A stretch of 64,000 bases of DNA from Candidatus Woesearchaeota archaeon (GTDB lineage: Archaea > Nanobdellota > Nanobdellia > Woesearchaeales > DSVV01), in NCBI GenBank assembly GCA_016192995.1, contig JACPTB010000005.1, positions 62,001-126,000 of the forward strand, in the 5' to 3' direction. Under the pieces are notes generated by a model. That model was given only the letters and a program-made list of their open reading frames with translations. It searched no databases and was not told where the DNA came from. Of this stretch, positions 15,952 through 24,013 are shown piece after piece (position 1 is the stretch's first letter; each line of letters begins with the position of its first letter). Position numbers and translations under genes: made by a program.

Positions 15952-16761
15952 TCACTCAGCTGCTGCTTTTTTTGGTGATTTATGTTCTGTTTTTCCGCTA
16001 GGAACTGCCTCTTCTGCAGGAGCAGGCCTTACATAAATTTCAGCAAGATGCGCTTCTTGTTCAAGATCAACCTTGCGCTGATTAGTGAGGTGCAATAAGG
16101 GGATGAACGTATAAATTTTTTCCTTTTTGTCTTTTGAGGAAACTAACGATGAAAACGTAATGCCTTTTATATTGTCTGCTTTTTTAAAATGCTCCATAAT
16201 CTGCGCATATACTTTGTCAATTTCTTCACTAATATCAAGAACATCTCTTGGCGCTTCAACCAGTGATTCTTGCCTTTCAAGGAATCGTTTATTGCGGCGC
16301 TGCTTGACGTCCAATGCTTTCTGCAACGCTTCAACGAGATCATAGACGCTGACTTTTCTTTTTCGCGGCTGCGGTGTTCTTGGGATTAACGTAAATTGCC
16401 GGTCTTTTCCATGAGATAAATGTCCATCGCGACCTTGCCCCTGCATTCCTTCAAGCTCTTCATAAAATTCTTCTTCCATTTTTTGCGAGCTGGCAATTAA
16501 ATCATCGAGAGCAGATAAATCATCATTCACCAGCTTATTTGACTTAATTCTTAGCAGAATAGCAGCTGCAATGATAATTTTTCCCGTAATACGGAAGTTC
16601 ATTTCTTTCATCTTTCCTAACATTTCAAGAAATCGTTTAGCAAGGTGAGTAATATTAATATCCCATGGATCCATCTTTTCAGATTTCACCAACTCATAAA
16701 TCATCGTTTTCCAGCTAACATCTTCATCTTTAAACAGCGTGTCAAATAGTTCTTCCTGCAT
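15952..16761 (-). CDS. scpA: Segregation and condensation protein ScpA
   Basis: 269 aa. The N-terminal kleisin helix bundle is evident: LFDTLFKDEDVSWKTMIYEL, KMDPWDINITHLAKRFLEML, then ITGKIIIAAAILLRIKSNKL, the signature of ScpA. A charged linker (110-130) is followed by PRKRKVSVYDLVEALQKAL and the winged-helix end ITFSSLVSS...IYTFIPLLHLTNQRKVDLEQ. ScpA is the kleisin that bridges SMC heads for chromosome organisation. The C-terminal tail is Ala/Pro/Lys-rich (KTEHKSPKKAAAE). No ribosome-binding site is seen before the ATG; an AT-rich TATA-like tract about 30 bases upstream suggests a leaderless message. No SMC gene is in the window. Confidence 0.92.
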   Translation of the reverse strand: MQEELFDTLFKDEDVSWKTMIYELVKSEKMDPWDINITHLAKRFLEMLGKMKEMNFRITGKIIIAAAILLRIKSNKLVNDDLSALDDLIASSQKMEEEFYEELEGMQGQGRDGHLSHGKDRQFTLIPRTPQPRKRKVSVYDLVEALQKALDVKQRRNKRFLERQESLVEAPRDVLDISEEIDKVYAQIMEHFKKADNIKGITFSSLVSSKDKKEKIYTFIPLLHLTNQRKVDLEQEAHLAEIYVRPAPAEEAVPSGKTEHKSPKKAAAE

Positions 16762-16813
16762 GAAGTAAAAACAATCGTGATAGTATATAAAACTTGTTTT
16801 TACCCATCAAAAC

Positions 16814-16823
16814 CTTTATAAAT
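16814..16823 (+). promoter_or_regulatory. TATA box of tRNA-Val
   Basis: CTTTATAAAT lies about 30 bases before the first tRNA nucleotide, the expected spacing for archaeal TBP/TFB-dependent transcription. Confidence 0.6.
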
Positions 16824-16848
16824 TGTCTTTAAATTCAATCGTATGTTT

Positions 16849-17032
16849 GGACTCATAGTTCAGTGGCTAGAACGTCGCCCTTACAAGGCGAAGGTCACCG
16901 GTTCAAGTCCGGGAACTGGTTACGCTCGGTTCACACGCAACGTGCGACATTCGCTTGCTCCGCAAGCTCAACTCGACAAAATCGAGTTATAGAGTTATAT
17001 ATCAATTCCTGGTGAAAGTCCGGTTGGGTCCA
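16849..17032 (+). tRNA. tRNA-Val(TAC) with a 111-nt intron in the T loop
   Basis: Exon 1 is 16849-16907, exon 2 is 17019-17032; spliced length is 73 nt. Arms: acceptor GGACTCA/TGGGTCC (one G-T), D stem GTTC/GAAC, anticodon stem TCGCC/GGCGA with loop CTTACAA (anticodon TAC), T stem ACCGG/CCGGT with loop TTCAAGT. The loop is interrupted after G59. A canonical bulge-helix-bulge is formed: outer helix the T stem, central helix TTCA/TGAA, both bulges AGT, inner helix CCGGGAA/TTCCTGG. The intron also holds hairpins GCTTGC/GCAAGC and AACTCGA/TCGAGTT. CCA is not encoded. Non-canonical intron sites such as 59/60 are known in some archaea but rare. Confidence 0.92.
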
Positions 17033-17064
17033 TATTTTTATATTCATTAAAGGACACTTAGAAC

Positions 17065-17631
17065 ATGCAGAAACAAGAAATAATAGCAACCATTGACGAT
17101 TGTTTTAATGAAGATACCTTAACAAGATTGTTAACACATAATGTTTCCCCTTTAGTTTCTGAAAGTGAACGAAAAGTATACGGGCAATTGGTATTTCAAG
17201 CGTATGTTCGTGGCATGATGGATGGCATTTATCAGCATATTAAAGGACCAGATCCTTTTGAAATCGAATTCATTTCTATTATGATGAGCCTTGGTACTCC
17301 AGAACTTCCAATTAATGAAGTTGTTCCTAACATGAGTCATGCGCATAAATTAGGATTTGATATAGGATCGTTGTTATATCATTGGGTTGCAGTAAGATAT
17401 TATGCTGAACAAAGAGTAGTCTTTGCAGAACAGCAGAAAGTACCACGAGAAAAAACAGTTTATGATCATACAGTAGAGTGTTTAAGTATTACTAAAATTG
17501 CGCATGATTTTGGAGTTCATCAATATGGATTAGTAAAAAGAGTATTTGAAACATGCTTTGGATCTATTACTGATACTTTCTTACCAGCAAAAGCAAAAAC
17601 CGTACAATCATATTTTCCTCAAACAATATAG
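17065..17631 (+). CDS. Hypothetical protein, 188 aa
   Basis: A complete soluble protein without a recognised domain, starting at an ATG 33 bases after the tRNA-Val gene. It is helical, with a Gly/Met-rich segment VYGQLVFQAYVRGMMDGIY and a second helix pair HKLGFDIGSLLYHWVAVRYY; the two are reminiscent of helical bundle proteins with a pair of Tyr/His-rich helices. No signal peptide or cysteine motif is present beyond isolated cysteines. Neighbours are tRNA genes on both sides, which give no functional hint. Codon use matches the surroundings. Function unknown. Confidence 0.6.
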   Translation: MQKQEIIATIDDCFNEDTLTRLLTHNVSPLVSESERKVYGQLVFQAYVRGMMDGIYQHIKGPDPFEIEFISIMMSLGTPELPINEVVPNMSHAHKLGFDIGSLLYHWVAVRYYAEQRVVFAEQQKVPREKTVYDHTVECLSITKIAHDFGVHQYGLVKRVFETCFGSITDTFLPAKAKTVQSYFPQTI

Positions 17632-17656
17632 AGTATAGAAAAGAAGTGAATAGATA

Positions 17657-17728
17657 TGCGGTTGCCGGGATTCGAACCCGAATCACAGCCTTGGCAAGGC
17701 CGCATAATAGCCATTATACTACAACCGC
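17657..17728 (-). tRNA. tRNA-Gly(GCC)
   Basis: 72 nt on the minus strand, no intron. Acceptor GCGGTTG/CAACCGC, D stem GTAT/ATGC, anticodon stem CGGCC/GGCTG with loop TTGCCAA (anticodon GCC), T arm with GGTTCGAATCC loop region, discriminator A. CCA is not encoded. Confidence 0.95.
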
Positions 17729-17792
17729 GTATGAATAGGATGTTAGTTTATGTAACCAAAAACAATACTTGCTTTTTAAAGTTTTTCAAATT

Positions 17793-18665
17793 CTAATGTA
17801 ACTGTTGATAGTCTTCATGAATTACTCTCTCTTGTAAGGTTTGTTCTATTTTATGCAAAGGAATAACAACAGTTTCTCGTCCAATACGTAAATAAACCCG
17901 ACCGTGATTAAACAAAATATGGTTGAGATACTGCTTTCCTTTTAATCTTGTTGTCATAGCAAATCTTCGTGGATTTCGTAGAATAGTATCTGGGTTTGTT
18001 GGTTGATCAGTGGATGGCAGCACTAAGTAGGGTTTATCTTCTTCAAGGATATCAACAGGGCCATTTCGTATTGCTTGATGATCTAATACTCCTAACACAT
18101 CTGCTCTTTGTTGATGGTACAACTCCCAACCACCCTCATTGAGTTGCGTAAGCATTCTTTGCGGTGGCAACCCTGCAAGTGTAAAATAAAGTGGCAATAG
18201 ATTTTGATCCTTAGATAAAGGGAATGTTCTTACATAAGAAACTGTGTAAAGGTGGGAAGCAAGTCCAGGAACTATATTAAATACTCTTAATGCATGTGCC
18301 GCATGCCCTGGAATTGGTGAAGAATATTGCAATAATGAAATTACTTGTTCTGCAGATCCTGCTGAAAGATGTGGCTGTGGCCGAAATCCTTCAACAATTG
18401 TTCTTTTATGTAGATCTCTTCCATAATAATGGAGATATCTTCCTCTTTGAACGTGTTGTTCAGCTTCTTCTTCAAGTGCTTCTCTGCTTTCTTGCAAGGT
18501 AACTGAAGCTAGATCAAGAATAAATGAAACAACAATATCATAATATCCAAGAAATTCTTGAGGCGAGAGATTATCAAAGTACATACTTACTACAACTGCT
18601 TGATCAGCTGCAATAACTTGACTTTCAATAGTTCTAATAAGGTCACTGAGATCTTTTCGGTTCAT
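17793..18665 (-). CDS. Hypothetical protein, paralogue of the next gene
   Basis: 290 aa. The N-terminus MNRKDLSDLIRTIESQVIAA followed by DQAVVVSMYFDNLSPQEFL lines up with MNDSELSDLITDIGERVFEP and DQGMVINIYLQGDISEAI of the gene just upstream, and both share a later GWELYH/GWVLYE segment and a C-terminal series of beta strands. The two are therefore tandem paralogues. No signal peptide, membrane segment or catalytic motif is seen. The spacing of 48 bases suggests co-transcription. I do not recognise the family, which may be restricted to this lineage. Confidence 0.6.
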   Translation of the reverse strand: MNRKDLSDLIRTIESQVIAADQAVVVSMYFDNLSPQEFLGYYDIVVSFILDLASVTLQESREALEEEAEQHVQRGRYLHYYGRDLHKRTIVEGFRPQPHLSAGSAEQVISLLQYSSPIPGHAAHALRVFNIVPGLASHLYTVSYVRTFPLSKDQNLLPLYFTLAGLPPQRMLTQLNEGGWELYHQQRADVLGVLDHQAIRNGPVDILEEDKPYLVLPSTDQPTNPDTILRNPRRFAMTTRLKGKQYLNHILFNHGRVYLRIGRETVVIPLHKIEQTLQERVIHEDYQQLH

Positions 18666-18713
18666 TGCCAGAAGAATCTTTGTTAGATTTTTAAATTTTT
18701 ATCATTAGATATA

Positions 18714-19661
18714 TTATTGTACTTCTCTTGACCTAGGTTTATACTGAGAAAATCCACGTTCTATATTTGTTGGTAATCGAAACAACGGAAAACCTAACGT
18801 CATAACATGCACTCTTTGATCAGCTCTTTCTTGGCGCATCTCTGTCGTAGATGCATAGACTAAACCTTCTTTACAATGTATACCTTGTATCATAATCTTT
18901 TGACCATCTTCGCCTTCAAGAGTTGGATATTGTCTTTCTCCTGTAAAGAACCCACGTTGTGAATCTACTTGAGCATCAAAAGGCAGAATTGCATAATATC
19001 TTCCATTTCTTATTAACGCTACAGGTTCTTCAGTATGAATGTGATTGGTAAAAGGTGATTCAGCTTCATACAAAACCCATCCTTTATTACGTAAAGCAGT
19101 AACTACATCTTCCCCAGGATGCTCGTATTCAATAAAATGTTTTACCATCCCAATCTTATTCTCTGGATCGTTTATATCAAATGGTTTTCTATCAGCACGA
19201 GGGAGAGCAAAAGCAGGTGTAACTCTATAAGTAACATGATCAATACGCTCTTTAAGTTTTTCATCACTAAGAAGCACCCCTAAATAAAAAATCCCCCACA
19301 TTCGGTCTGGCAGTGCCATTTGGTAAGTTAGATGAGTTTCTCCAGTTAGTTCATCTGGTACTATCCTTGTTCTTGTTGCAAAAAGGGTGTGGTAATGAAT
19401 TTTACAGGATTCGGTTACAGCAACAATTATACTATTAAAACTGCCATCTCTGCTAAAACTAAAACCATCTGGTTTAAGAGGAAGACGAGGACTTACTCGT
19501 TTAATTTCTTCTATAATTTTAGCAGATGAAAGGCTTAAAACTTGACGAATTGCTTCAGAAATATCTCCTTGTAGATAAATATTAATTACCATCCCTTGAT
19601 CAGGTTCAAATACTCGTTCTCCAATATCAGTAATAAGGTCACTTAATTCAGAATCGTTCAT
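18714..19661 (-). CDS. Hypothetical protein, paralogue of the preceding gene
   Basis: 315 aa, first gene of the two-gene paralogous unit. The N-terminal LSDLI-x8-V-x3-DQ-x5-Y pattern is shared with its neighbour. The centre (LTYQMALPDRMWGIFYLGVL) and the segment ALRNKGWVLYEAESPF correspond to sequences in the neighbour; the C-terminal third is beta-rich with basic residues. No membrane segment or known motif. The ATG at 19661 is 57 bases from the divergently transcribed Rpp21 gene, so the two share a short promoter region. Function unknown. Confidence 0.6.
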   Translation of the reverse strand: MNDSELSDLITDIGERVFEPDQGMVINIYLQGDISEAIRQVLSLSSAKIIEEIKRVSPRLPLKPDGFSFSRDGSFNSIIVAVTESCKIHYHTLFATRTRIVPDELTGETHLTYQMALPDRMWGIFYLGVLLSDEKLKERIDHVTYRVTPAFALPRADRKPFDINDPENKIGMVKHFIEYEHPGEDVVTALRNKGWVLYEAESPFTNHIHTEEPVALIRNGRYYAILPFDAQVDSQRGFFTGERQYPTLEGEDGQKIMIQGIHCKEGLVYASTTEMRQERADQRVHVMTLGFPLFRLPTNIERGFSQYKPRSREVQ

Positions 19662-19718
19662 TTAGCTAAGGAGTGGATAGCTACTTTTAAATATTACTAC
19701 GCGTTCATAAATATTACT

Positions 19719-20030
19719 ATGAAACGAAGATACAAACTCAAACCATCGTTACAGAGAGAAATCGCTGAAGAAAGAATTAAAGAATTATTTGAACAGGCAT
19801 TTCTGAGATTTAATGAAGATAAAAACCTTTCAACAAGGTATGTTGAATTAGCGCGTAACATCAGCCAAAAATACAAAGTAAAGATTCCTTTGCCGTACAA
19901 ACGGCAGTTCTGCAAAAATTGTTATAATTATTTAATGCCAGGCAAGAATTGCACGATCAGGTTAACTGGCAAGACTATAACTTATTCTTGCAAGGAGTGC
20001 AAGAGATTTACGAGGATGCCTTATCATTAA
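19719..20030 (+). CDS. rnp4: Ribonuclease P protein subunit Rpp21 (Rnp4)
   Basis: 103 aa, normal for the family. Two N-terminal helices (LKPSLQREIAEERIKELFEQ and the ARNISQKYKVKIP region) are followed by a zinc ribbon with Cys pairs FCKNC and SCKEC. The residues KRQFCKNCYNYLMPGKN and CTIRL are characteristic of archaeal Rpp21, which partners Rpp29 on the specificity domain of RNase P RNA during 5' maturation of tRNA. The neighbouring tRNA genes fit loosely. The start ATG is the first in frame and appears leaderless. Confidence 0.93.
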   Translation: MKRRYKLKPSLQREIAEERIKELFEQAFLRFNEDKNLSTRYVELARNISQKYKVKIPLPYKRQFCKNCYNYLMPGKNCTIRLTGKTITYSCKECKRFTRMPYH

Positions 20031-20089
20031 GAATGTATAACTTTTATATTTTTAAAATTATTAAAATCTTTATCAAGAATCTAAAAACT

Positions 20090-20326
20090 TCATCGTAAGC
20101 TTGCCTCAACAAGGGCTTTATCATAATCTTGGAAAGGATCTATTTTCATAGTGCTTGGTTTTGCCTTATCATAAAAAGAACTTAATTTAGCTGAAGCTGA
20201 AACTATTTTAATAACAGCATCTTCTTGTATCATAAGCACTTTTTTTGATTTTAAGTGAGTTCTCCATTCTCTTGGTAAGATAATTCGACCTTGATCATCT
20301 ATTTCTTTTCTAAACAATTTATACAT
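20090..20326 (-). CDS. AbrB/SpoVT-type DNA-binding protein
   Basis: 78 aa. The N-terminal 45 residues form the swapped-hairpin AbrB fold: KLFRKEIDDQGRIILPREWR with the conserved D-x-Q-G-R-I-x-L-P, then KKVLMIQEDAVIKIV. The rest is a charged helical tail (KIDPFQDYDKALVEASLR), where such proteins often contact a toxin or dimer partner. A Shine-Dalgarno GGTGAT stands five bases before the ATG. No toxin gene adjoins it; the CcdA-like gene lies 30 bases downstream on the opposite side of its stop and on the same strand. It could regulate the disulfide operon or act elsewhere. Confidence 0.8.
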   Translation of the reverse strand: MYKLFRKEIDDQGRIILPREWRTHLKSKKVLMIQEDAVIKIVSASAKLSSFYDKAKPSTMKIDPFQDYDKALVEASLR

Positions 20327-20356
20327 CCTAAATCACCATTTATCATATGTATTATA

Positions 20357-21064
20357 TTAATTTAGTGTAATCCCTATCACACCTTGATTCCATAATAATA
20401 ACAGTATTCCCAACGCAATCATAACTAAACCAATACACAGTCTCATCCATCTTTTTTGTGTATCTTTCCACTGCTGAACAGTTTTTGTAGCAACGCCAAA
20501 ATAAACAATAGATAAAATAATTAACAAAGGCAGCACAAAAATAAAATTATACAATACCAATAGCCAGAATACTGGCAGGCTAAATCCAATTTTAGCGAGC
20601 ATAGAAGTTATAGCAAGATACGGTCCTCCAGTACATGGTAATTCAACAGCTGCAACAAAAATCCCAAGAAAAATGCTTCCAGGAACTGAAACATTTTTTA
20701 CATATTTCTTAATTTGTTCAGCTCTTTTAAAGGGAATGCGGAGACTAATCCCTTTACCATACCACCAAAAATCCTTGATCTCAATGATACCGAGAATAAT
20801 AACTAAAAGAGCTACTATCATCGTTAGCATATCACTTATGCCGAGCTTCTGAATAGCAACTAATAAACCAAAACCAGCAGCTAAATAGGTTAAGAATACT
20901 GCGGCAATATATATCAGTCCAACACCAAGCATTTTATTTCTGTTTTTTGAAAGAGAAAGCAGTGTTGCAATTAATAAAATCAAAACGCCAATCGCACAGG
21001 GATTAATCGAATCAACAGCAGCAGTTGTTAAAACAACCGGTAATGTTGGTAATTCTAAAACGAT
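20357..21064 (-). CDS. CcdA/DsbD-like membrane electron-transfer protein, non-canonical start
   Basis: About 235 aa with six hydrophobic segments. The CcdA signature is VDSINPCAIGVL near residue 18-29 and a second Cys in VAAVELPCTGGPYLAI near residue 133; the Cys pair shuttles electrons across the membrane. The reading frame is open from a TAA at 21077-21079, yet before the NPC motif it contains no ATG, GTG or TTG. A ribosome-binding site GAGGTG (21070-21075) precedes ATT (21065-21067) and ATC (21062-21064). A TTG at 20983 would delete the first Cys. I therefore place the start at ATC or ATT. It lies 40 bases after the thioredoxin-like gene and completes a disulfide operon with VKOR. Confidence 0.85.
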   Translation of the reverse strand: MVLELPTLPVVLTTAAVDSINPCAIGVLILLIATLLSLSKNRNKMLGVGLIYIAAVFLTYLAAGFGLLVAIQKLGISDMLTMIVALLVIILGIIEIKDFWWYGKGISLRIPFKRAEQIKKYVKNVSVPGSIFLGIFVAAVELPCTGGPYLAITSMLAKIGFSLPVFWLLVLYNFIFVLPLLIILSIVYFGVATKTVQQWKDTQKRWMRLCIGLVMIALGILLLLWNQGVIGITLN

Positions 21065-21103
21065 AATAACACCTCTTTAATATAAGATTCTCAAATAGTA
21101 TCA

Positions 21104-21496
21104 TTAGTTACCTGGAGTTGATTCACTTAATGGACAACCAGTTTTCTCAGATAATTCTTCTAAGGTTGGCTCGCCAATTAATCTTGTGCCGTCGCTAAAT
21201 TCAAAGGTTGCATAATTTTTAATATCTTTTTTAAGACAAAGATCTGGATTGCCATTTTCTCCACGAGGATCACATTCAACGTATTTTACAAATTGAAAAG
21301 CGCTCCCAAAACGTTTCTTTACGTTTTGGCAATGCGGGCACCAAAATGCGCCATACATGACAGCGCCTTTATCAGTAAGACATTGCGCAAACCCAGCAAG
21401 TTCTTTTTGACTGTATTTTGGCGTTGTATTTTTACATCCAATAAGCAAAACTAATAAGATTATTGCTATTGTTATTAATGTAATTATTTTTTTCAT
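21104..21496 (-). CDS. Thioredoxin-fold lipoprotein (VKOR partner)
   Basis: 130 aa. Residues 1-21 are a hydrophobic leader ending in LLIGC, a lipobox-like anchor site. The mature part has the redox motif YGAFWCPHCQNVKKRFG (CPHC near residues 53-56), followed by two more cysteines (VECDPRG, PDLCLKK) and a cis-Pro region GEPTLEEL, as in the small thioredoxin domains paired with VKOR. In such pairs the thioredoxin oxidises exported proteins and is re-oxidised by VKOR. Its start overlaps the VKOR stop by four bases. The last Cys (TGCPLSE) is also conserved in some homologues. The extracytoplasmic location is inferred from the leader. Confidence 0.85.
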   Translation of the reverse strand: MKKIITLITIAIILLVLLIGCKNTTPKYSQKELAGFAQCLTDKGAVMYGAFWCPHCQNVKKRFGSAFQFVKYVECDPRGENGNPDLCLKKDIKNYATFEFSDGTRLIGEPTLEELSEKTGCPLSESTPGN

Positions 21497-22002
21497 AAAC
21501 CTTCACCCCTTACCTTTATGGTACATGCAATAATGGTTAGTGTTATTAAAATAATATCCAATATAATACAGAATATACAGTAGGTCTTTAATAAAAAGAT
21601 TTCGATTAAAAATAGATAGAGTGAGAATACTAAGGACATTATCAGTAATAGCTTTATTACTTTCAACGCACTTTGCGGTGTTAATCCTAATACTTTTTTT
21701 TGATAATGCACACCATGCATTAAATATGCTAACAAGAACAAAATAATCATCCCCATACCTGCAACAGGAATCGGTATGTTATAAATAGAAATTGGCAGTT
21801 TAAAATCAACCGCTAAAAGATAAAAAATACCATCAATAGTTGCATAAGGGCTTTTATTAACGATGCCGCAATCGAAATTATTGCCAAAATTGCAGAATTT
21901 ACTTGGCGTTGGTGTATAATGTTCATATAATAAGAAGCTTGCTGCAACAAGCCCAACTATAATTAACGTATAAAATAAAATATTCTTTGATTTTGCCTGC
22001 AT
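21493..22002 (-). CDS. Vitamin K epoxide reductase family protein (VKOR)
   Basis: 169 aa with four to five transmembrane helices. The loop Cys pair CNFGNNFDCGIVNKSPYA (about residues 37-46), the following Ser/Tyr and the membrane CXXC in TYCIFCIILD (about 141-144) are the VKOR signature. The protein takes electrons from the partner thioredoxin and passes them to quinone, so making disulfides. The first Met follows a weak upstream site. It is the first gene of the VKOR-thioredoxin-CcdA operon; having an oxidative and a reductive (CcdA) branch together is notable. A family 1 MITE sits 44 bases upstream of the start and may carry or displace the promoter. Confidence 0.9.
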   Translation of the reverse strand: MQAKSKNILFYTLIIVGLVAASFLLYEHYTPTPSKFCNFGNNFDCGIVNKSPYATIDGIFYLLAVDFKLPISIYNIPIPVAGMGMIILFLLAYLMHGVHYQKKVLGLTPQSALKVIKLLLIMSLVFSLYLFLIEIFLLKTYCIFCIILDIILITLTIIACTIKVRGEGL

Positions 22003-22045
22003 ATGGTTATAACTGAAGACAGTCCTTTTATATCTTTCTAAAACC

Positions 22046-22197
22046 GTACGTAATAAGTCTGGGGTTTTAGTGCCTATTTCGTGAAGCTCTTCTTAGTCAA
22101 CATCGGGGATTTTTCGGAGTGCCAGAGAGAAAAATCCAATTCAAGCAGACTTCAAAAGCTGAACTGGCACTAAAACCATAGAAGACTTATTACGTAC
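22046..22197 (-). mobile_element. Family 1 MITE, copy 2 (reverse orientation)
   Basis: 152 bp with the GTACGTAATAAGTCT terminal inverted repeats and a perfect 8-bp duplication CTAAAACC on both sides (22038-22045, 22198-22205). The core hairpin GGATTTTTC/GAAAAATCC is intact. It fills the space between the divergent VKOR and zinc-ribbon genes. Confidence 0.9.
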
Positions 22198-22259
22198 CTA
22201 AAACCACAAGTTTTAAATACAAAATTAAAACTGTTTTTATCAACAAATAGGTGAATAAC

Positions 22260-22589
22260 ATGCAATGTGACGAATGCAACAAAGGAACATTACAGCATAA
22301 AAAGGCAGATTATGTTTTGTTAGGAATAAATTTAGGTAAATTTGATGCCTTAGTTTGTTCTTCATGCAGTGAAGTTATATATACTGGCGATACCTTTAAG
22401 GAAGTAGAGAAGATTGCAAAACAAAAAGGATTATGGGGAATTTCAGGAAGAACAAAGATAGGGACTTCTGGAAATGCTCTTGATGTGAAACTCCCAAAAT
22501 CACTTATTGAATTTCACAATTTAAAAAGAGGTCAAGAAGTAGTTATTGAACCTATTGACAAGAGAAGATTTCAGGTAATTGTAATATAA
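22260..22589 (+). CDS. Zinc-ribbon/AbrB fusion regulator
   Basis: 109 aa. The start is the ATG at 22260, four bases after GGTGAA; an earlier in-frame codon at 22251 lies in that site. Residues 1-45 are a YgiT/MqsA-like zinc finger with two Cys pairs (CDECNKG and CSSC). Residues 63-109 are an AbrB-type hairpin: GTSGNALDVKLPKSLIEFHN then GQEVVIEPI. This arrangement is common for antitoxin-like regulators in archaea; no toxin gene adjoins. It precedes enolase by 80 bases on the same strand, but enolase has its own TATA-like tract, so co-transcription is uncertain. Confidence 0.75.
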   Translation: MQCDECNKGTLQHKKADYVLLGINLGKFDALVCSSCSEVIYTGDTFKEVEKIAKQKGLWGISGRTKIGTSGNALDVKLPKSLIEFHNLKRGQEVVIEPIDKRRFQVIVI

Positions 22590-22678
22590 TCTTTTTATTT
22601 TTCTTATTCAAAAACTATATAAATATCAAAAATCAAAAAATTAAAAACATCATACTTTATCATACAAAGGTGATTATT

Positions 22679-23929
22679 ATAGCAACAATGTACACTATCA
22701 AAAAAGTGTTTGCACGGGAAATCCTAGATAGCAGGGGCAATCCTACTGTAGAAGCAGAAGTTCATGTAGGAAATCATAAAGTGCTTGCTTCTGTACCAAG
22801 TGGAGCTAGTACCGGAAAGCACGAAGCATTAGAATTGCGTGATAAGGATGGAAAGCGATATCATGGCAAAGGTGTATTGCAGGCAGTTGAGCATATTAAT
22901 ACGCTGATTGCAAAGAAAATTCAAGGAAGAGATATAAGAAAACTAAGCCATATTGATGAAATGATGTTGCATCTTGATGGAACCCATGATAAGCATAAAC
23001 TTGGGGCAAATGCAATCCTCGCTGTAAGCATGGCATGCGCTCGTGCGTGTGCATTAGTTGAAAATAAGCCATTATATAATATTCTCGGAAAAGGAACAAC
23101 ATTGCCAGCTCCTATGATGAATGTTATTAATGGCGGCGTGCATGGAACTAACACCCTTGCTATTCAAGAATTTATGATTGTTCCTTGCTACAAAAATTTT
23201 ACTGAGAGCCTTCGTGTAGGCGCTGAAGTGTATCAGGAATTAAAAACCATTCTTAAAAAAAAAGAGTTAACAACGAATGTAGGAGATGAAGGCGGTTTTG
23301 CGCCAGGTCTAAAAAAAACAACTGATGCATTAGACCTAATGATGAAAGCAATTCAAAATCTAGGCTACGAAAAAAACGTGAAATTGGCCTTGGATTGCGC
23401 AGCATCAGAGTTCTACACGCATGATGGCAAGTACCATATAGATAGCAAAAAAGTTTCTCACAACATACTAGCTGATTTTTATGAAGATTTAGTTGATCAT
23501 TACCCTATCTATTCAATAGAAGATCCCTTTAGTCAAGATGATTTCATTGCATGGAAAGCGTTTATGGAGAGAAAGCTAAAAATACAAGTTATTGGCGATG
23601 ATTTATTAGTAACAAACATTAACAGAATAAAAATGGCGCTTGAAAGAAAGCTTTGCAATGCGTTGCTTTTAAAGGTAAATCAAATTGGCAGTGTCAGTGA
23701 AGCATTAGACGCAGCAAAAGTAGCTTTTAAAAATAACTGGAATGTCATTGTCAGCCATAGAAGCGGAGAAACAACTGACGATTTTATTGCAGATTTAGTT
23801 GTTGCATTAAATACAGGCCAGTCTAAATTTGGCGCGCCCTGTAGAGGAGAACGATTAGCAAAGTATAATAGATTATTAAGAATTGAAGAAGAATTAGGAA
23901 AGAGAGCAAAGTTTAAAGTTCCTTGGTGA
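22679..23929 (+). CDS. eno: Enolase
   Basis: About 416 aa. It converts 2-phosphoglycerate to phosphoenolpyruvate. Conserved elements: KVFAREILDSRGNPTVEAEV, SVPSGASTGKHEALELRD, HKLGANAILAVSMACARA, NVGDEGGFAPGL with the catalytic Glu, SIEDPFSQDD metal ligands, IGDDLLVTN, LLLKVNQIGSVSEA with the catalytic Lys, SHRSGETTDDFIADL. The start is ambiguous: GTG at 22670 falls in the Shine-Dalgarno GGTGAT, an ATA sits four bases later (22679), and the first ATG is at 22688, 13 bases away. The fold begins with YTIKKVF so either works. Phosphoglycerate mutase follows 84 bases downstream, giving consecutive glycolytic steps. Confidence 0.95.
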   Translation: MATMYTIKKVFAREILDSRGNPTVEAEVHVGNHKVLASVPSGASTGKHEALELRDKDGKRYHGKGVLQAVEHINTLIAKKIQGRDIRKLSHIDEMMLHLDGTHDKHKLGANAILAVSMACARACALVENKPLYNILGKGTTLPAPMMNVINGGVHGTNTLAIQEFMIVPCYKNFTESLRVGAEVYQELKTILKKKELTTNVGDEGGFAPGLKKTTDALDLMMKAIQNLGYEKNVKLALDCAASEFYTHDGKYHIDSKKVSHNILADFYEDLVDHYPIYSIEDPFSQDDFIAWKAFMERKLKIQVIGDDLLVTNINRIKMALERKLCNALLLKVNQIGSVSEALDAAKVAFKNNWNVIVSHRSGETTDDFIADLVVALNTGQSKFGAPCRGERLAKYNRLLRIEEELGKRAKFKVPW

Positions 23930-24013
23930 ATTACAATATAATAGGAGATTAATAACCTCCAATTAATTACCTCTTAAACTAGAAAATATTAACAACAATG
24001 GCAGGTTATTTTA

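Noticed and set aside
20357-20983. TTG at 20983 as start of the CcdA-like gene
   Set aside because: Would remove the conserved Asn-Pro-Cys motif that is in frame directly upstream.
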